DNA of 64,000 nucleotides, taken from NCBI GenBank assembly GCA_031772625.1, contig CM062807.1, forward strand, positions 1,153,985,007 to 1,154,049,006, in the 5' to 3' direction. The notes beneath the pieces are model-generated. The model did not search any database and was not told the origin of the DNA. It saw only the letters and a program-made list of their open reading frames with translations. The number at the start of each line of letters is the position of its first letter. Position 1 is the stretch's first letter. Positions 12,901 through 22,260 of the stretch are shown here, piece after piece. The translations under genes were made by a program, and so were the position numbers. The stretch comes from Pinus tabuliformis (taxonomy: Eukaryota; Streptophyta; Pinopsida; Pinales; Pinaceae).

Positions 12901-15805
12901 CATCTTCATCTATTTGCCTCAACCTTTGTATACTTTCGTTGTTAAAGGTGGTAGGATGCAAAACCAGATTAGCTGTTTCAGCTGATATATTCTGTGTAAT
13001 TGTGTGTGCCTGTTGTTGATCATCTCTAGTGGTCGAATCAATGTTAATGCCAGAGAATTCCTCTTTTAGAGTGAGAAAGTTATTAATCTGTGTGTCACTC
13101 TCAAAGACTTGCCAATTTTTGATGTTGTCCGGAACTGCAGGTCTATGTTTGATTTCAGCAGTGAAAGTGTGATTGGGTTTGAAAGGCAGCTTGCAAGTGC
13201 TGGCGAAGGTTGCCAAGCTATGAGCATGTAGATTGAGCTCTCTAGAAATTTTAGTTAACTGGGATTCTGAAAAGGTATCAAGTACCTGGATAGCTGCTCC
13301 CTTATATGCTCTCAACCTTAGATCATTTGTGGTAAAGTTTCCTTTCATCTGTTGTATGATCAGATCTGAATCTCCTAAGATTGAAACTTTGGTTGCACCC
13401 AAATTTTTTATGAGTTTCAGACCTAACAAAAGGGCCTCATACTCAGCCATATTGTTTGTGCATCGGAAGTTTAACCTATATGCATGACCCTCAGCCTGGT
13501 CATTGTGCATATTGTGGATCCAGACTCCTGCTCCAGCTCCTAACTTGTTTACAGAACCATCAAATTCTAAGTACCATAAGGTTTCATGATCAAGATTTGG
13601 ATTGAGATCTTTAGAAAGTTGTATCATGGGCAGATTGGTTTCTTGCAAGTTGCTTGATACATCGTGCTCCTTCGTTATATCAGTTTTGCCTAAAGTCCTT
13701 TGGTCTTGGGGGGCAAATTGTTCATTTAATTCCTCTGTCTCTGCTGCAGTTAATAGTTCAGAATAAGCCTTGTTGCAGATGTCAGCATTATAGAGAATAA
13801 ATGAATCCATGTCAGAGTGTATTGAATAGATTGGGAAGTTTTGGGGCTTCTCTTGACTGCTTACCACATATTTCATTAATGTTTCGCGGTATAATCTCTT
13901 TGGCTGTCCGAAGACTGAAATGGTAGCATAGGACATGTCTAATTGCAAAGATCCTTGGAGTTTGGCCCCCCAGGATCTGGACAAGAGCATACCATACTTA
14001 GGAGGTATGTCAGCTACTACTACATCCATCAAAATTGTTTTGGTTGGGTATTGGACCAGGGAGACACATAAATCTTTAATCAAGCCTAAGCACCTGACTT
14101 GGCTTGAATCAAATGAGAATAGATCTTTATAAGGTCTTGTGATGTCTAAGTCGAGTTTTTCCATTACAGATTTGGGCATTAAGTTGTGTGAGGCCCCGGA
14201 ATCAAACATTGCATTGTGTAGAACCTTATCATGAATGTTTAAACTGACATAGAAGGGTGGAACCCCTCCATTTTCTGTTTTTCCGTTAACCTCAGGACCA
14301 AACAGTAACTCTGGTTGATCATCTAGGACATTCACAGCATCTTTATTGTCTGATATTTGGAGTGACCTATTAATCTGCTGTCTGTACACTTGATGTTTGG
14401 CCAATTCAGAAAGAGGGATTGATATCTTTAGCTTACTTATTTCTGTTTCCAAGTTAAAGGGCTTTTCTATTTGAATCTTGGCATTAAGTGCAGCAGGTTT
14501 TTCCTTTTCGGCTGGGTTGTCAGTGGTCCTTTCTTCATGGTTGGTATTATTTTGAGTGAAATTGGTACCATATTTGTTTTCCGGGGTGGTATCTGCCCTT
14601 GCCTTTGAAGGATGGAGTGGGGCTGGCTGGTTTTCAGAGGGCTGTTGTTCTGAGATATCCTCCACAGTGACTTCTGTGGTATGTGGGTTTGAGTTGCTAG
14701 CGGATTGTGGAAGAACAGTCTTGTCATTGGTCTTTTTTGGCTGCTTACTGTCCCTTGGTTTAAGAGGTTCAGGTACATCTATAGTTCTAGTCCTTAGTTT
14801 ATACTGTTTGTGTACCTCATAAACTGCTGCATCATAACCTTCTCTAAAATCAAATGATTCTCCTGACTTAGTGTGAAATTGATTGTCATTATAAACCTCT
14901 TGATCTTCTTGTGTTAAAAAGACCTGATGTTCACTGTCTAAACCCATTAGGTTGATGTGAGGTTCCTCAGTTGGTTCGTTAGATGTTGAGGCCTCAACAT
15001 AATTTTCTTGGAAAGGAGGTCTAATGTGCTGGTCAGGATCAGTCCTTCCAACATTAGGATTTTGATTCTTTCTAAAATTTGGATTTCTAGCATTGCTTGG
15101 TTGACCTTCCCATGATGATTTTCTTTCTATGGTTTCTACCCTGTCCCCAAGTCTGTCCATACCTTTGATGATTGCATCTAGCTTTTGCTCAAATGCTGAG
15201 GGTTCTTCCTTAAAAGTGGTTCTTCTTTCAGCTCTTGCCCGATTTCTTTTAGCAATCAGATTTGCCTCTACACTTACAGCTATGTTTTGCATGTCTGCCA
15301 GGGTTGCAGGGGCTCTTTCCCTTAGTTGATATGCCATATCAGCATCAAACCCATCCGGAAATTTGATTAAGGCTAAATCAGGTGGAGGCCTAAGATTTTG
15401 AGGAATGGCATTATAAACAGTGTTGAATCTGGTACAATAATCTAGGACAGTTTCTTGTGGGCCTCTCCTTATGGTGTCATACTCAGATAAAATGTGTAGA
15501 GGATCCTTTTTCTTTTCCCATCTGTTCAGGAAGGACTGATAAAGAGCGCCCGAATCAGCTATGGAATTTGCAGCAAGTGCTCTGAACCAAGTTCTTACTT
15601 CACCTGTTAAACTTTGGACAAAAATTTTCATTCTCACATCATCATCGTCTATTTCATAGTTTTCAAAGTAATCTTGCATTTTCTTGGTATGTTGTAAGGC
15701 AGTGTATGTATTGGTTCCATCAAAATAAGTGATCTTACTTTGGTAGTCCTGAGGCATGGCCCCAGGATTAGCAGGTAGCTGAAGGGGGGCATAACGATTA
15801 GCCAT
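9974..15805 (-). CDS. gag-pol: Gag-pol polyprotein of the giant Ty3/gypsy element
   Basis: A single uninterrupted frame encodes all retrotransposition functions. Order by position: gag domain (about 15700-15200); aspartic protease with DSGAS (D at 14201-14203); archaeal-type RNase H (about 13575-13200; FDGS, NMAEYEAL, GDSDL); reverse transcriptase (about 12520-12000; YLDD at 12098-12109); a second RNase H (about 11690-11450) in which the usual TDAS is SFAS, the usual KELLA is KQAYA and the usual TDH is YSH, so it looks catalytically dead; integrase zinc finger (about 11030-10900; HHCC) and core (D in GLDFIG, D in TDNAAAF, E in LAESSNKS). The C-terminus has GKFDFLWKGPYVI, typical of Tat/Athila integrase tails, and no chromodomain. 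The first ATG of the frame is 15805 (MANRYAPLQ), but the frame stays open, without ATG, to about 16165 and reads as a proline-rich leader, so the true start may be mutated or lie upstream. In the archaeal-type RNase H the final acidic residue is His (NLHAHSLA instead of an AD motif). Confidence 0.93.
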   Translation of the reverse strand: MANRYAPLQLPANPGAMPQDYQSKITYFDGTNTYTALQHTKKMQDYFENYEIDDDDVRMKIFVQSLTGEVRTWFRALAANSIADSGALYQSFLNRWEKKKDPLHILSEYDTIRRGPQETVLDYCTRFNTVYNAIPQNLRPPPDLALIKFPDGFDADMAYQLRERAPATLADMQNIAVSVEANLIAKRNRARAERRTTFKEEPSAFEQKLDAIIKGMDRLGDRVETIERKSSWEGQPSNARNPNFRKNQNPNVGRTDPDQHIRPPFQENYVEASTSNEPTEEPHINLMGLDSEHQVFLTQEDQEVYNDNQFHTKSGESFDFREGYDAAVYEVHKQYKLRTRTIDVPEPLKPRDSKQPKKTNDKTVLPQSASNSNPHTTEVTVEDISEQQPSENQPAPLHPSKARADTTPENKYGTNFTQNNTNHEERTTDNPAEKEKPAALNAKIQIEKPFNLETEISKLKISIPLSELAKHQVYRQQINRSLQISDNKDAVNVLDDQPELLFGPEVNGKTENGGVPPFYVSLNIHDKVLHNAMFDSGASHNLMPKSVMEKLDLDITRPYKDLFSFDSSQVRCLGLIKDLCVSLVQYPTKTILMDVVVADIPPKYGMLLSRSWGAKLQGSLQLDMSYATISVFGQPKRLYRETLMKYVVSSQEKPQNFPIYSIHSDMDSFILYNADICNKAYSELLTAAETEELNEQFAPQDQRTLGKTDITKEHDVSSNLQETNLPMIQLSKDLNPNLDHETLWYLEFDGSVNKLGAGAGVWIHNMHNDQAEGHAYRLNFRCTNNMAEYEALLLGLKLIKNLGATKVSILGDSDLIIQQMKGNFTTNDLRLRAYKGAAIQVLDTFSESQLTKISRELNLHAHSLATFASTCKLPFKPNHTFTAEIKHRPAVPDNIKNWQVFESDTQINNFLTLKEEFSGINIDSTTRDDQQQAHTITQNISAETANLVLHPTTFNNESIQRLRQIDEDELAETEAEVIELKDNFLPTGLTPLEDLFDSNDISRKPKMQPLNAEIEDCNIGTTENPKMIKLSKALPPDQKLKYIELFKEFQDVFAWSYEDLKSYDTSVIQHTIPLKENQKPFKQKLRRVNPVLLPLIEKEVKRMYEAGIIAPIRFSEWISNLVPTRKKTGEIRLCVDLRNLNKVSLKDHYPLPKMDHILQRVVGASRISLLDGFSGFNQILVHPDDQDKTAFTTPSGTFKYVKMPFGLKNAGATFQRAMDIAFAKEIHDFLVVYLDDLTAFSKSDQEHLEHLRQVFIICRKYGISLNPKKSLFGLEEGKLLGHIISKDGIRIDPDRIQAILQVPHPRNIKELQSFLGKINFLRRFIPNLAELTNNMLKKDSKVKWTMEARQAFEDIKRALTNTPVLTSPRFDRDFIIFSFASEHTIAAVLLQKDDQGCEKPIAFFSRALRDAPLKYQIMEKQAYALVKAIKDFRIYILYSHVISYVPNAVVKDILTQEGIEGRRGKWIANILEYDMEIKPTKLIKGQGLAKLMTETNFQALDINELDNEQEMATPQINQAFMQSPWYADICFVLLNLQAPLGLSRTKKRFLKMKASKFCIIDNVLFWRNHEGILLNCLTLDETDNVLKEFHAGDCGGHLYWKSTADKILRAGFYWPSLFTDVRKFVMSCHKCQIFEGKRKLLPLPLKPISTERPFQQWGLDFIGEIHPPSSGQHRWILTATDYFTKWIEVVPCRQANDSIIIQFLETNILSRFGCPDKIITDNAAAFKSKKMINFCHKYHMTLGHSTAYYPQGNDLAESSNKSLINIIKKVLEENKKNWHKKLVNALWADRLTTKRSIGTSPYELVYGMEARFPSSLGIPVIKLLQEIQAEPNDIQRRINQTIHLQQTREEVYQRTQVLQEKLKRVFDKRTKAEDFFIGNKVLRWDSRREDKGKHGKFDFLWKGPYVIYAVQGNNTYFLRSLDDSNTEEGPVNGRMLKHYFDPL

Positions 15806-16251
15806 ATTTGCAGGGATCAATGGGACAACAGGTAGAAGGGGAACAACTGGAACAACAGGGACAACAATAGCAGTTTGTGTATTGGGTGGGGGTGTGAATA
15901 GTATATTTTGGGAAGTGGATGAGGAAGAGGGGGAAGACTGGGTTATGTGAGGATGAACCGATGGTTTGGCAGGGGTTGGGATATAACTTTGCTGAACTGC
16001 CTCAGGGCTGGACTCAGCAAATTCTTCTGGTTCCTTTTGGTTCCTAAGAGTCTTGGGAATCAAATTAGGATTATCGAAAACAGGTGGAGGATTTGGGTCA
16101 GGATTTGACCTGGTATGCCTAGTTCTCTTTTTAGGAGCCAGCTTCCGAACTTGTTTTTGGTATTTTTAAGAATATTTTTAGAATGGTCAAGGAACTACTT
16201 AAATTTTGGAACCGCTATCTAAAGCAGACAACAGTTGAAAAATTCGTTCTG
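15806..16251 (-). other. Leader between primer site and gag ATG
   Basis: The gag frame is open from about 16165 with proline-rich, basic codons but no ATG. The remaining about 85 bp to the primer site are untranslated leader. Confidence 0.5.
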
Positions 16252-16269
16252 TCCCCAGTGGAGTCGCCA
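16252..16269 (-). promoter_or_regulatory. Primer binding site, tRNA-Arg type
   Basis: On the minus strand this reads TGGCGACTCCACTGGGGA, four bases after the 5' LTR end. It complements the 3' end of a plant tRNA-Arg (acceptor ...GGAGTCG-CCA), the primer class used by Tat/Ogre elements. Confidence 0.85.
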
Positions 16270-17508
16270 ATTATGTTAACACTCAGGTTGTTCCCTTTGA
16301 CTCCTAAGGGAATACGGCCGAGGTAACCACAAACCAATCTTTGGATCACAGGTTCTAGCCTACCTGCAATCAGAGAGGGCTCTCTCTTTAGAATTTAGCT
16401 TTGTTTTGTAATGTTTTAGGCTAGTTATGATGCACTGAATTTTGTTTAAAGTTTGGTTGAATGATATCTTCTAACAGCTGAAATGCAATGTTCAGGGGTT
16501 TTTAGTCCATTGGGCATTGGAGTCTGTGATTATGTGTTGCTTGAGGTATTTAGTGAGAATGGTGATACTGCAGGGCCAGATGGGCACTCATGAAACAATC
16601 TTCAAATTTGGGAATATGGACTGTTACCAGCCAGTGAGAGGCAACTAAGAATCTTTCACTATGCTGGTGATATGGAGAAATGAAATATTACTCAGGAGCA
16701 ACTCAGAATTCCTGAACAGTATTTACTATGAAAGATTCAGTGTAAATGTGAGCAATTAAGAATTCCACATTCATAACTAATTCTGAAGAAGACATAATTA
16801 ACAGCAGAGATTGAGTTTAGGGTGTTCAATGAACAAATCCTGAACTATTCTTTTTCTCTAATGCTAAGACTAAGAAATATACAGCATAGGCGGATTATGT
16901 AAGAGAAGAGAACATAATGACACGGTTCAGAAAACTTATTGTAACATGAAATAACGCAGGAATCCTGCAGCAGCAAGCAAACTCATCACAACACTTCAAA
17001 CAACGCAGAACTTCAGAAATTCCATCAGCTTCTTGTATTGAAAGTCTGAAATTACAGTATAGCTCTTCAGAAGAGAAATCAACAACCCCAACAAGTTTAT
17101 GCGTGGGGATATATATACAACTGTTTTTACAAAAATATCTTAACGATGAGTCATTTGCTTAATAACTTTCTTTACCAACTCTCAAAAATAGCAGATGCAA
17201 TAGTTATTGCTACTTTAAATGAACAATCAATGGTTGTTCACTTCTGTCAGAAATCCTTTGACTTTTGGAGGCAACCGGGGTCGGTCGAGTGCTTTGCATT
17301 GATTTTGAGAAATCTGCCTTTTACTGCCTTGTCATGGTGCGGCTGCCTTAGCCCCGTCATCTGCATTTGTAGGTCCTGCTTTGGTTGCCAAATTTGATTG
17401 CTGAGTTGGCCTTTTCCGCTCCTTTCCCAGTCAGAGCAACTATATCAATATTCTGAAAATGCTGACTTGTGATCGATACACAAAAACTTGGTAAATAAAC
17501 CTGTTTCT

Positions 17509-20500
17509 TCACAGCAAAGTTTGTATCATGCCCATCCACCATTCCTGCGTAGGAAATTGGTGTCTCAGGATTTTACCTAAGGTCTCATCCGCCTCAGTGT
17601 ATTTGTAATAGTTTGGAGGCACTTCAAAAAGATGTTTAATCTCATTCATAATAAAGAATAAATTTTCTAGCTTGTCATAGAGACTCTGCCCAAATGGAGG
17701 CCCTGTTTCCTCTGGGGCACTTGCTGATGCAGTGATCTAGTTTGTGGCATAACTATTGACCCTTTTGGCATAGTGCTCATGTGATAGTAACCTTCCTGCA
17801 CTAGTTACCAAGCTGGGAAGACCTCTGTTATGCAATGTTGTGATTTTTTCAATAAATTTATTCACATCTGCCTGCATTTCTTGACACCTTCTGTCCAATG
17901 TCTGCACATAATTTCTTAAGGTAAGCACCCTCTTTATTAGTAAAATAGTATCAGTTCTACTGGTGATACCCATTCTTGCCAGCTGGGGGCCAGTGCGATT
18001 GTTAAGGACATTAATCATTCTGTTGGCTATTTCAGGCATATTCCCTAGAGATGCCCTGGCTCTCTGATTTTCTGATTGGGCCCTGCCTATGAGATCCATA
18101 TGCTCATGGATAGTTTCAATATACTGCCACTGGTCTGTAATGGATTGACCAATGTTGGCCCATAGGATTTTCTTAACTTCAACTATAACCTTATCAAGAG
18201 AAAGCTCTTTTTCTAGTTCCTTTATTCTTTTTTCAAGAGCCCTTACCTCTCTTGTTCTTTCAGCTATGCTCTGCTTTGATTTATCATATTTTTCTTCAAT
18301 AGCAGCCAATTTTTCTTTAGTCTCATTCAGTTCAGCCATCTGTGCTTCTAGTGCTTCAAGCTCCTTCATCATATTCTGCATGCTGAGGCTGGGCACCTGT
18401 TCTGATGTTGTTGTTGGTGCTGTTACTTCTGTAGCTGGTGCTGAGCCTGAAGGGCCTGCCTCTGATGTTTGTCCGGTGGGAGGACCTGCTGCAGTAGTTG
18501 CAAGTGGCACACCTTCAGTGGATGCAGATGTCTGTGCTAGCTGAGTTGGTACTTCACCTTGTTTTGTTTTTAATGCTACCTCCAATGCACCCTCTGTCTC
18601 CATCAATCTCTTATATAAACTCAGGAGTAAAGCAACCACATCCTGATCCTTCTTTTGTTCTGCAACCTCTCCAGTCTGAGGGTGAAGGGTAGCTGGCAGC
18701 TTGATATGCTTTCTCAGAGCTGCTATGTCTTCATCTCTTTTCTTCAATAGTGCCTGCACACCCCTAGGGTCCTTTGGATCATGTCCCAGCTCTATAATAA
18801 TTTCTTCCAAGGACTTGATTCTGTTGTCCTTGGCTTGAGATGATGCCTTTTCTAATTCTAGCTGAGCAGTAGTATTGTGTAGAGAATTTTGCAATTGGTG
18901 TGCTAATAGGGTTTTATCAGCCAATGTGGAATAGAGCATCTCCCCTGTTTGCCTGTGTAGCTCGATCTGGTCCATGGGGTGGATGTCTTTGGCGAAAATC
19001 TCCAAATTGGTTCTGATATAATCAGCAGCTGATTGAGGTTGATGCATAGTAGGCTTAAAATGACTGAGAGTCATTTTTTGTTCTTGAATATCATAAGCTG
19101 ACATTAGCCTCTGTTGATTAGTTGGTGCCATCTTTAAGAGTTGATTGTAGATCTGGTATTTGAGAGGCTCATTTCTTTTCTTGATGTCTATGAACTGCTT
19201 CTTGATGCTAGAGTCCGCCTTGGACCGCTGCCTTGAAGAACTTACCTCTGCCCCATGTGGCATCTCTTGTCCTTGCTGCAAGGAGTTGGCCGATGTTTCA
19301 ATGCTAGGAGGGAGCATAGTATCGGTTGGTCTTTCCGGCAATTCCTCCTCCGAAAAGGGATTTAGCCTTTGTCTTTTCTCACCTTGCTGATCCGTTGAAG
19401 TAGTAGGAGGAGTATCCTCTTGCCTATCCCTTTTCCTCATTCTTTCCTCATTAGTTGGTGTTTGTAAAACTGTAGACTCAACTGTTACCTCTTGCCTTGG
19501 AGGGATTTGCTCTTGTGTTTGTTGCTCTGTGGAGGCAGGTGCCTTAGCCATGCCTTCTTGTTGTTCTACTTGCTGTTCCAAATTAGGAGGTGACTCCTCT
19601 TGTTGTACTGCTTTGCCTTTAGCCATGTTTGCTGCTTGATCAGTTGTTTTGGCAGACTGCTGGGGAATAGTGGACGAAGAGGCAGCTTCTCCAAGATGCT
19701 GAGGGGCTGAAGAACAAACCTGTCCAAAATATTCCAAGTCAACTGCTTTTTCTAATTTCTTAATGGCTCTTTCTGCTAATTCCTCTTCAGAATAATCCTC
19801 CACTAATGTGCCTTCTCTCCACTCTAGTTGGTTAGCATGTTTTTCAATTTCTGGAATGCTAAAGTGATCATAGGTAGCAAGCCTATACTTGATTCTTCTG
19901 AGGGTTAGGGTCATAGGGTGCCCAATAGAAGCTTGTCTTGAGAATGAGGCCTTTTAGGATCTTGTCTGCCTCTTCCCAAGCTTCTTCCCTTTTGTTAAAG
20001 ATAAATGGACCCAGCTGGTGCTTAATTTTTAGCTGTGCTTTCTTATTTCTGCTATGAAAGTGGATCATGTCTACATTGCCAAACTGTCGGAAGTATTCTA
20101 ATTCAAAAAGTCTCATGGGAACATACTTTGGCAGTCTGTATGGGGCTAGCTCACAGCCATATATTCTGATCACTGTGTGGTCTTGGTAGAAGTACCAATC
20201 TCCAATGCTATAGTTCTTTGAAAGTTGGAGGATTTTCTGCATATCATCGGTGAGTCTAGGAGGAGGGGAACTCTGCAGCAGGGACAAGGCTGGATGAATG
20301 AACAGGTCAATGAACTCACAGTAGTTGTATGGTGAGTAATGAATATGATGACAGACTGATGTCCAGTCCAGAACATTACAGATCTTTTGTTTCCCTTTGC
20401 ATCTAACTTCTTGAGAAAAACAGGAAAGCTATCAGGCTGATTGTACAATAGCAGATGATATGTATAGGAGGTGTATTTGAATACCATCTGTCTCTCCAGG

Positions 20501-21186
20501 TTCATGAACTGTTCATGAATCTTGTCGGCTATAAATGTAGCATAGTCATACTGGACAGCAGGCGGTTGTCCTGGAGTGAACATGGATAGCATTACCAAGG
20601 TTGTCTCATCCACAAACTCACTGGTTTTGAATCTTAAGATGGAGGATATCATGTCAACTAACAGTCTCCCTATGTCATTGAACCAGACATGTAGATAAGG
20701 GGGAGGCTGCCGGGGCTGGAATTCTGGGAGCATGAACAATTGGCCAATTCTTGTAATTTGTGAGTTGGACAGCTTGGCACCTTGCTCTAACAAAAGTTGC
20801 ATAGAAAGAGGAGTCAGTGGCTTTGCAGATTGAAACTGTAGCATTTGGTTGATGGCTTCAGGAGTGACATGGAATAATACAGAGCCTGAAGGACTCAGAA
20901 CAGCCCTTTGATTGGGGTCATAACTTGTGCAACATTGGTGAATCAAATCAGGGAACTCATTCACCTGAGGGAGATAATAGATTGGTAAGTGGGACTTCCA
21001 GATTCCCAAGAGGTCAGTACCATCTCTGTGTTTTTTCTTTAGCTCACAAACGGTTTCTATGTGATATTTGTTACATAGTTCAACTGTTTCTTTCATTTGA
21101 TAATCTCTGTCAGCAAGGGCCAACCATTCTAGGTCTTTATGTGGGGCATTCAGAGGTGCAATATTCAATGCCACAGGGGTCTCCAT
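17509..21186 (-). pseudogene. LTR-encoded 1,227-codon protein, 5' LTR copy, two frameshifts and one nonsense
   Basis: This is the same protein as at 3676-7359. Lesions differ: a 5-bp tandem duplication (gtcca twice, 20361-20370), an 11-bp deletion at about 19903 (present in the other LTR at 6071-6081) and TAG at 17737 replacing a Gln codon. The span is 3,678 bp against 3,684 bp in the other LTR, exactly the +5 and -11 difference, so no other net indel exists. Where the left copy has stops, this copy reads Ser (about 20225) and Glu (about 18460). A consensus of the two is open from end to end. The ORF starts about 2.2 kb into the LTR and is followed by gag-pol in the same sense, so a 5' LTR transcript starting upstream of it would carry both. 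Confidence 0.85.
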
Positions 21187-21639
21187 TGTTTAACTGTTAT
21201 TTGGAGTTGTATTGAAATTGACTTTCTAAAAAAGGTAACACAGAGCAGTGAATTTCAAGGGATAAGGCAATTTGCAGAGAGAAAACAGGTAAATTGGGGT
21301 GAAACAGAGTTAAAATGCTCCTGAGAGAGGTTAAAAGAGCCAATGCTGGGACTGAGTACTGCTTTTACAGTGGAATTTTTCTGGTAATGGCTTTAAGTCG
21401 CAAATGCGCAATAAGTTGTGGAAGCTTGGTAAATTTGAACAATGGGAGCCCCTACAGGTGAATTTGGGGCTTAAAGTGGGAGATGGAGGTTCTTCCTGCT
21501 TAGGACTTTTTAGCAGTTCTTATGTTTTCCCTTTTCTCTCGTTTAAAACAGTGAACTTGGAAGGACCCGGGTATGCAGAGGGAATTGATAAATACCTGGG
21601 GACTGCGTGGCCGATGGTGTTGAAGGTCGATTGAACACA

Positions 21640-22260
21640 CGGCGCCGGCAGCTAGGGAGCAAGCTTTGGAGTTGGCGGACAGGCGATGTAAACGGCATGC
21701 AGGAAATACAGTGCACGTTTGGTAAGAAAAATGGGAAAAAAATGATTTTTGTGCGATAATATGGAAAAATTGATATTTGGCGCCTTTTTGATGGATGACA
21801 TCAGCATGACGTCATTGGTCCGGTCGGGTACGGAGGAATGACGTGTCGACTGGTGATTGGGTTGACATGGACGAGCGACGTGGCGGACAGGTCGGAGAAA
21901 TGGCGGAAGGTAGGGTGACGTAATGCTGATGCGGAGATGACGTGGGGCGGAAAGGGAGTGCGGTAACAAAGGGCGGTTAGCGGTATTCTCGGACCGCTTA
22001 ATGTACAGGCCCGGTAATGGTCAGAGGCCGCCCGCTCCAGTAACAAATGGGCACGCGTCCTATGCCCTACGTTACCCTTTGACAGATTTCGGGCGGTAAA
22101 GGACGAACGGAGGGGGTGGTCCGAAATTGCTGTGGACCGTCGAATGGGAGGGCCTGAATCCGACGGATGACGGGCCGCGAACATGTCAGCACGATACGGC
22201 GAGACCCGGCGGGTATTTTTTTAATATTTTCTGCTTTTTGGTGAAGCGCGCCGAAATATA
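21640..22260. promoter_or_regulatory. CpG-rich block in 5' LTR, upstream of LTR ORF
   Basis: This is the counterpart of 7810-8430. Minus-strand TATA-like stretches lie at about 22254-22263 and 22442-22456. It differs from the other LTR mostly by C/T or G/A changes at CpG sites, as expected if the block is cytosine-methylated. A promoter role is inferred from position only. Confidence 0.35.
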
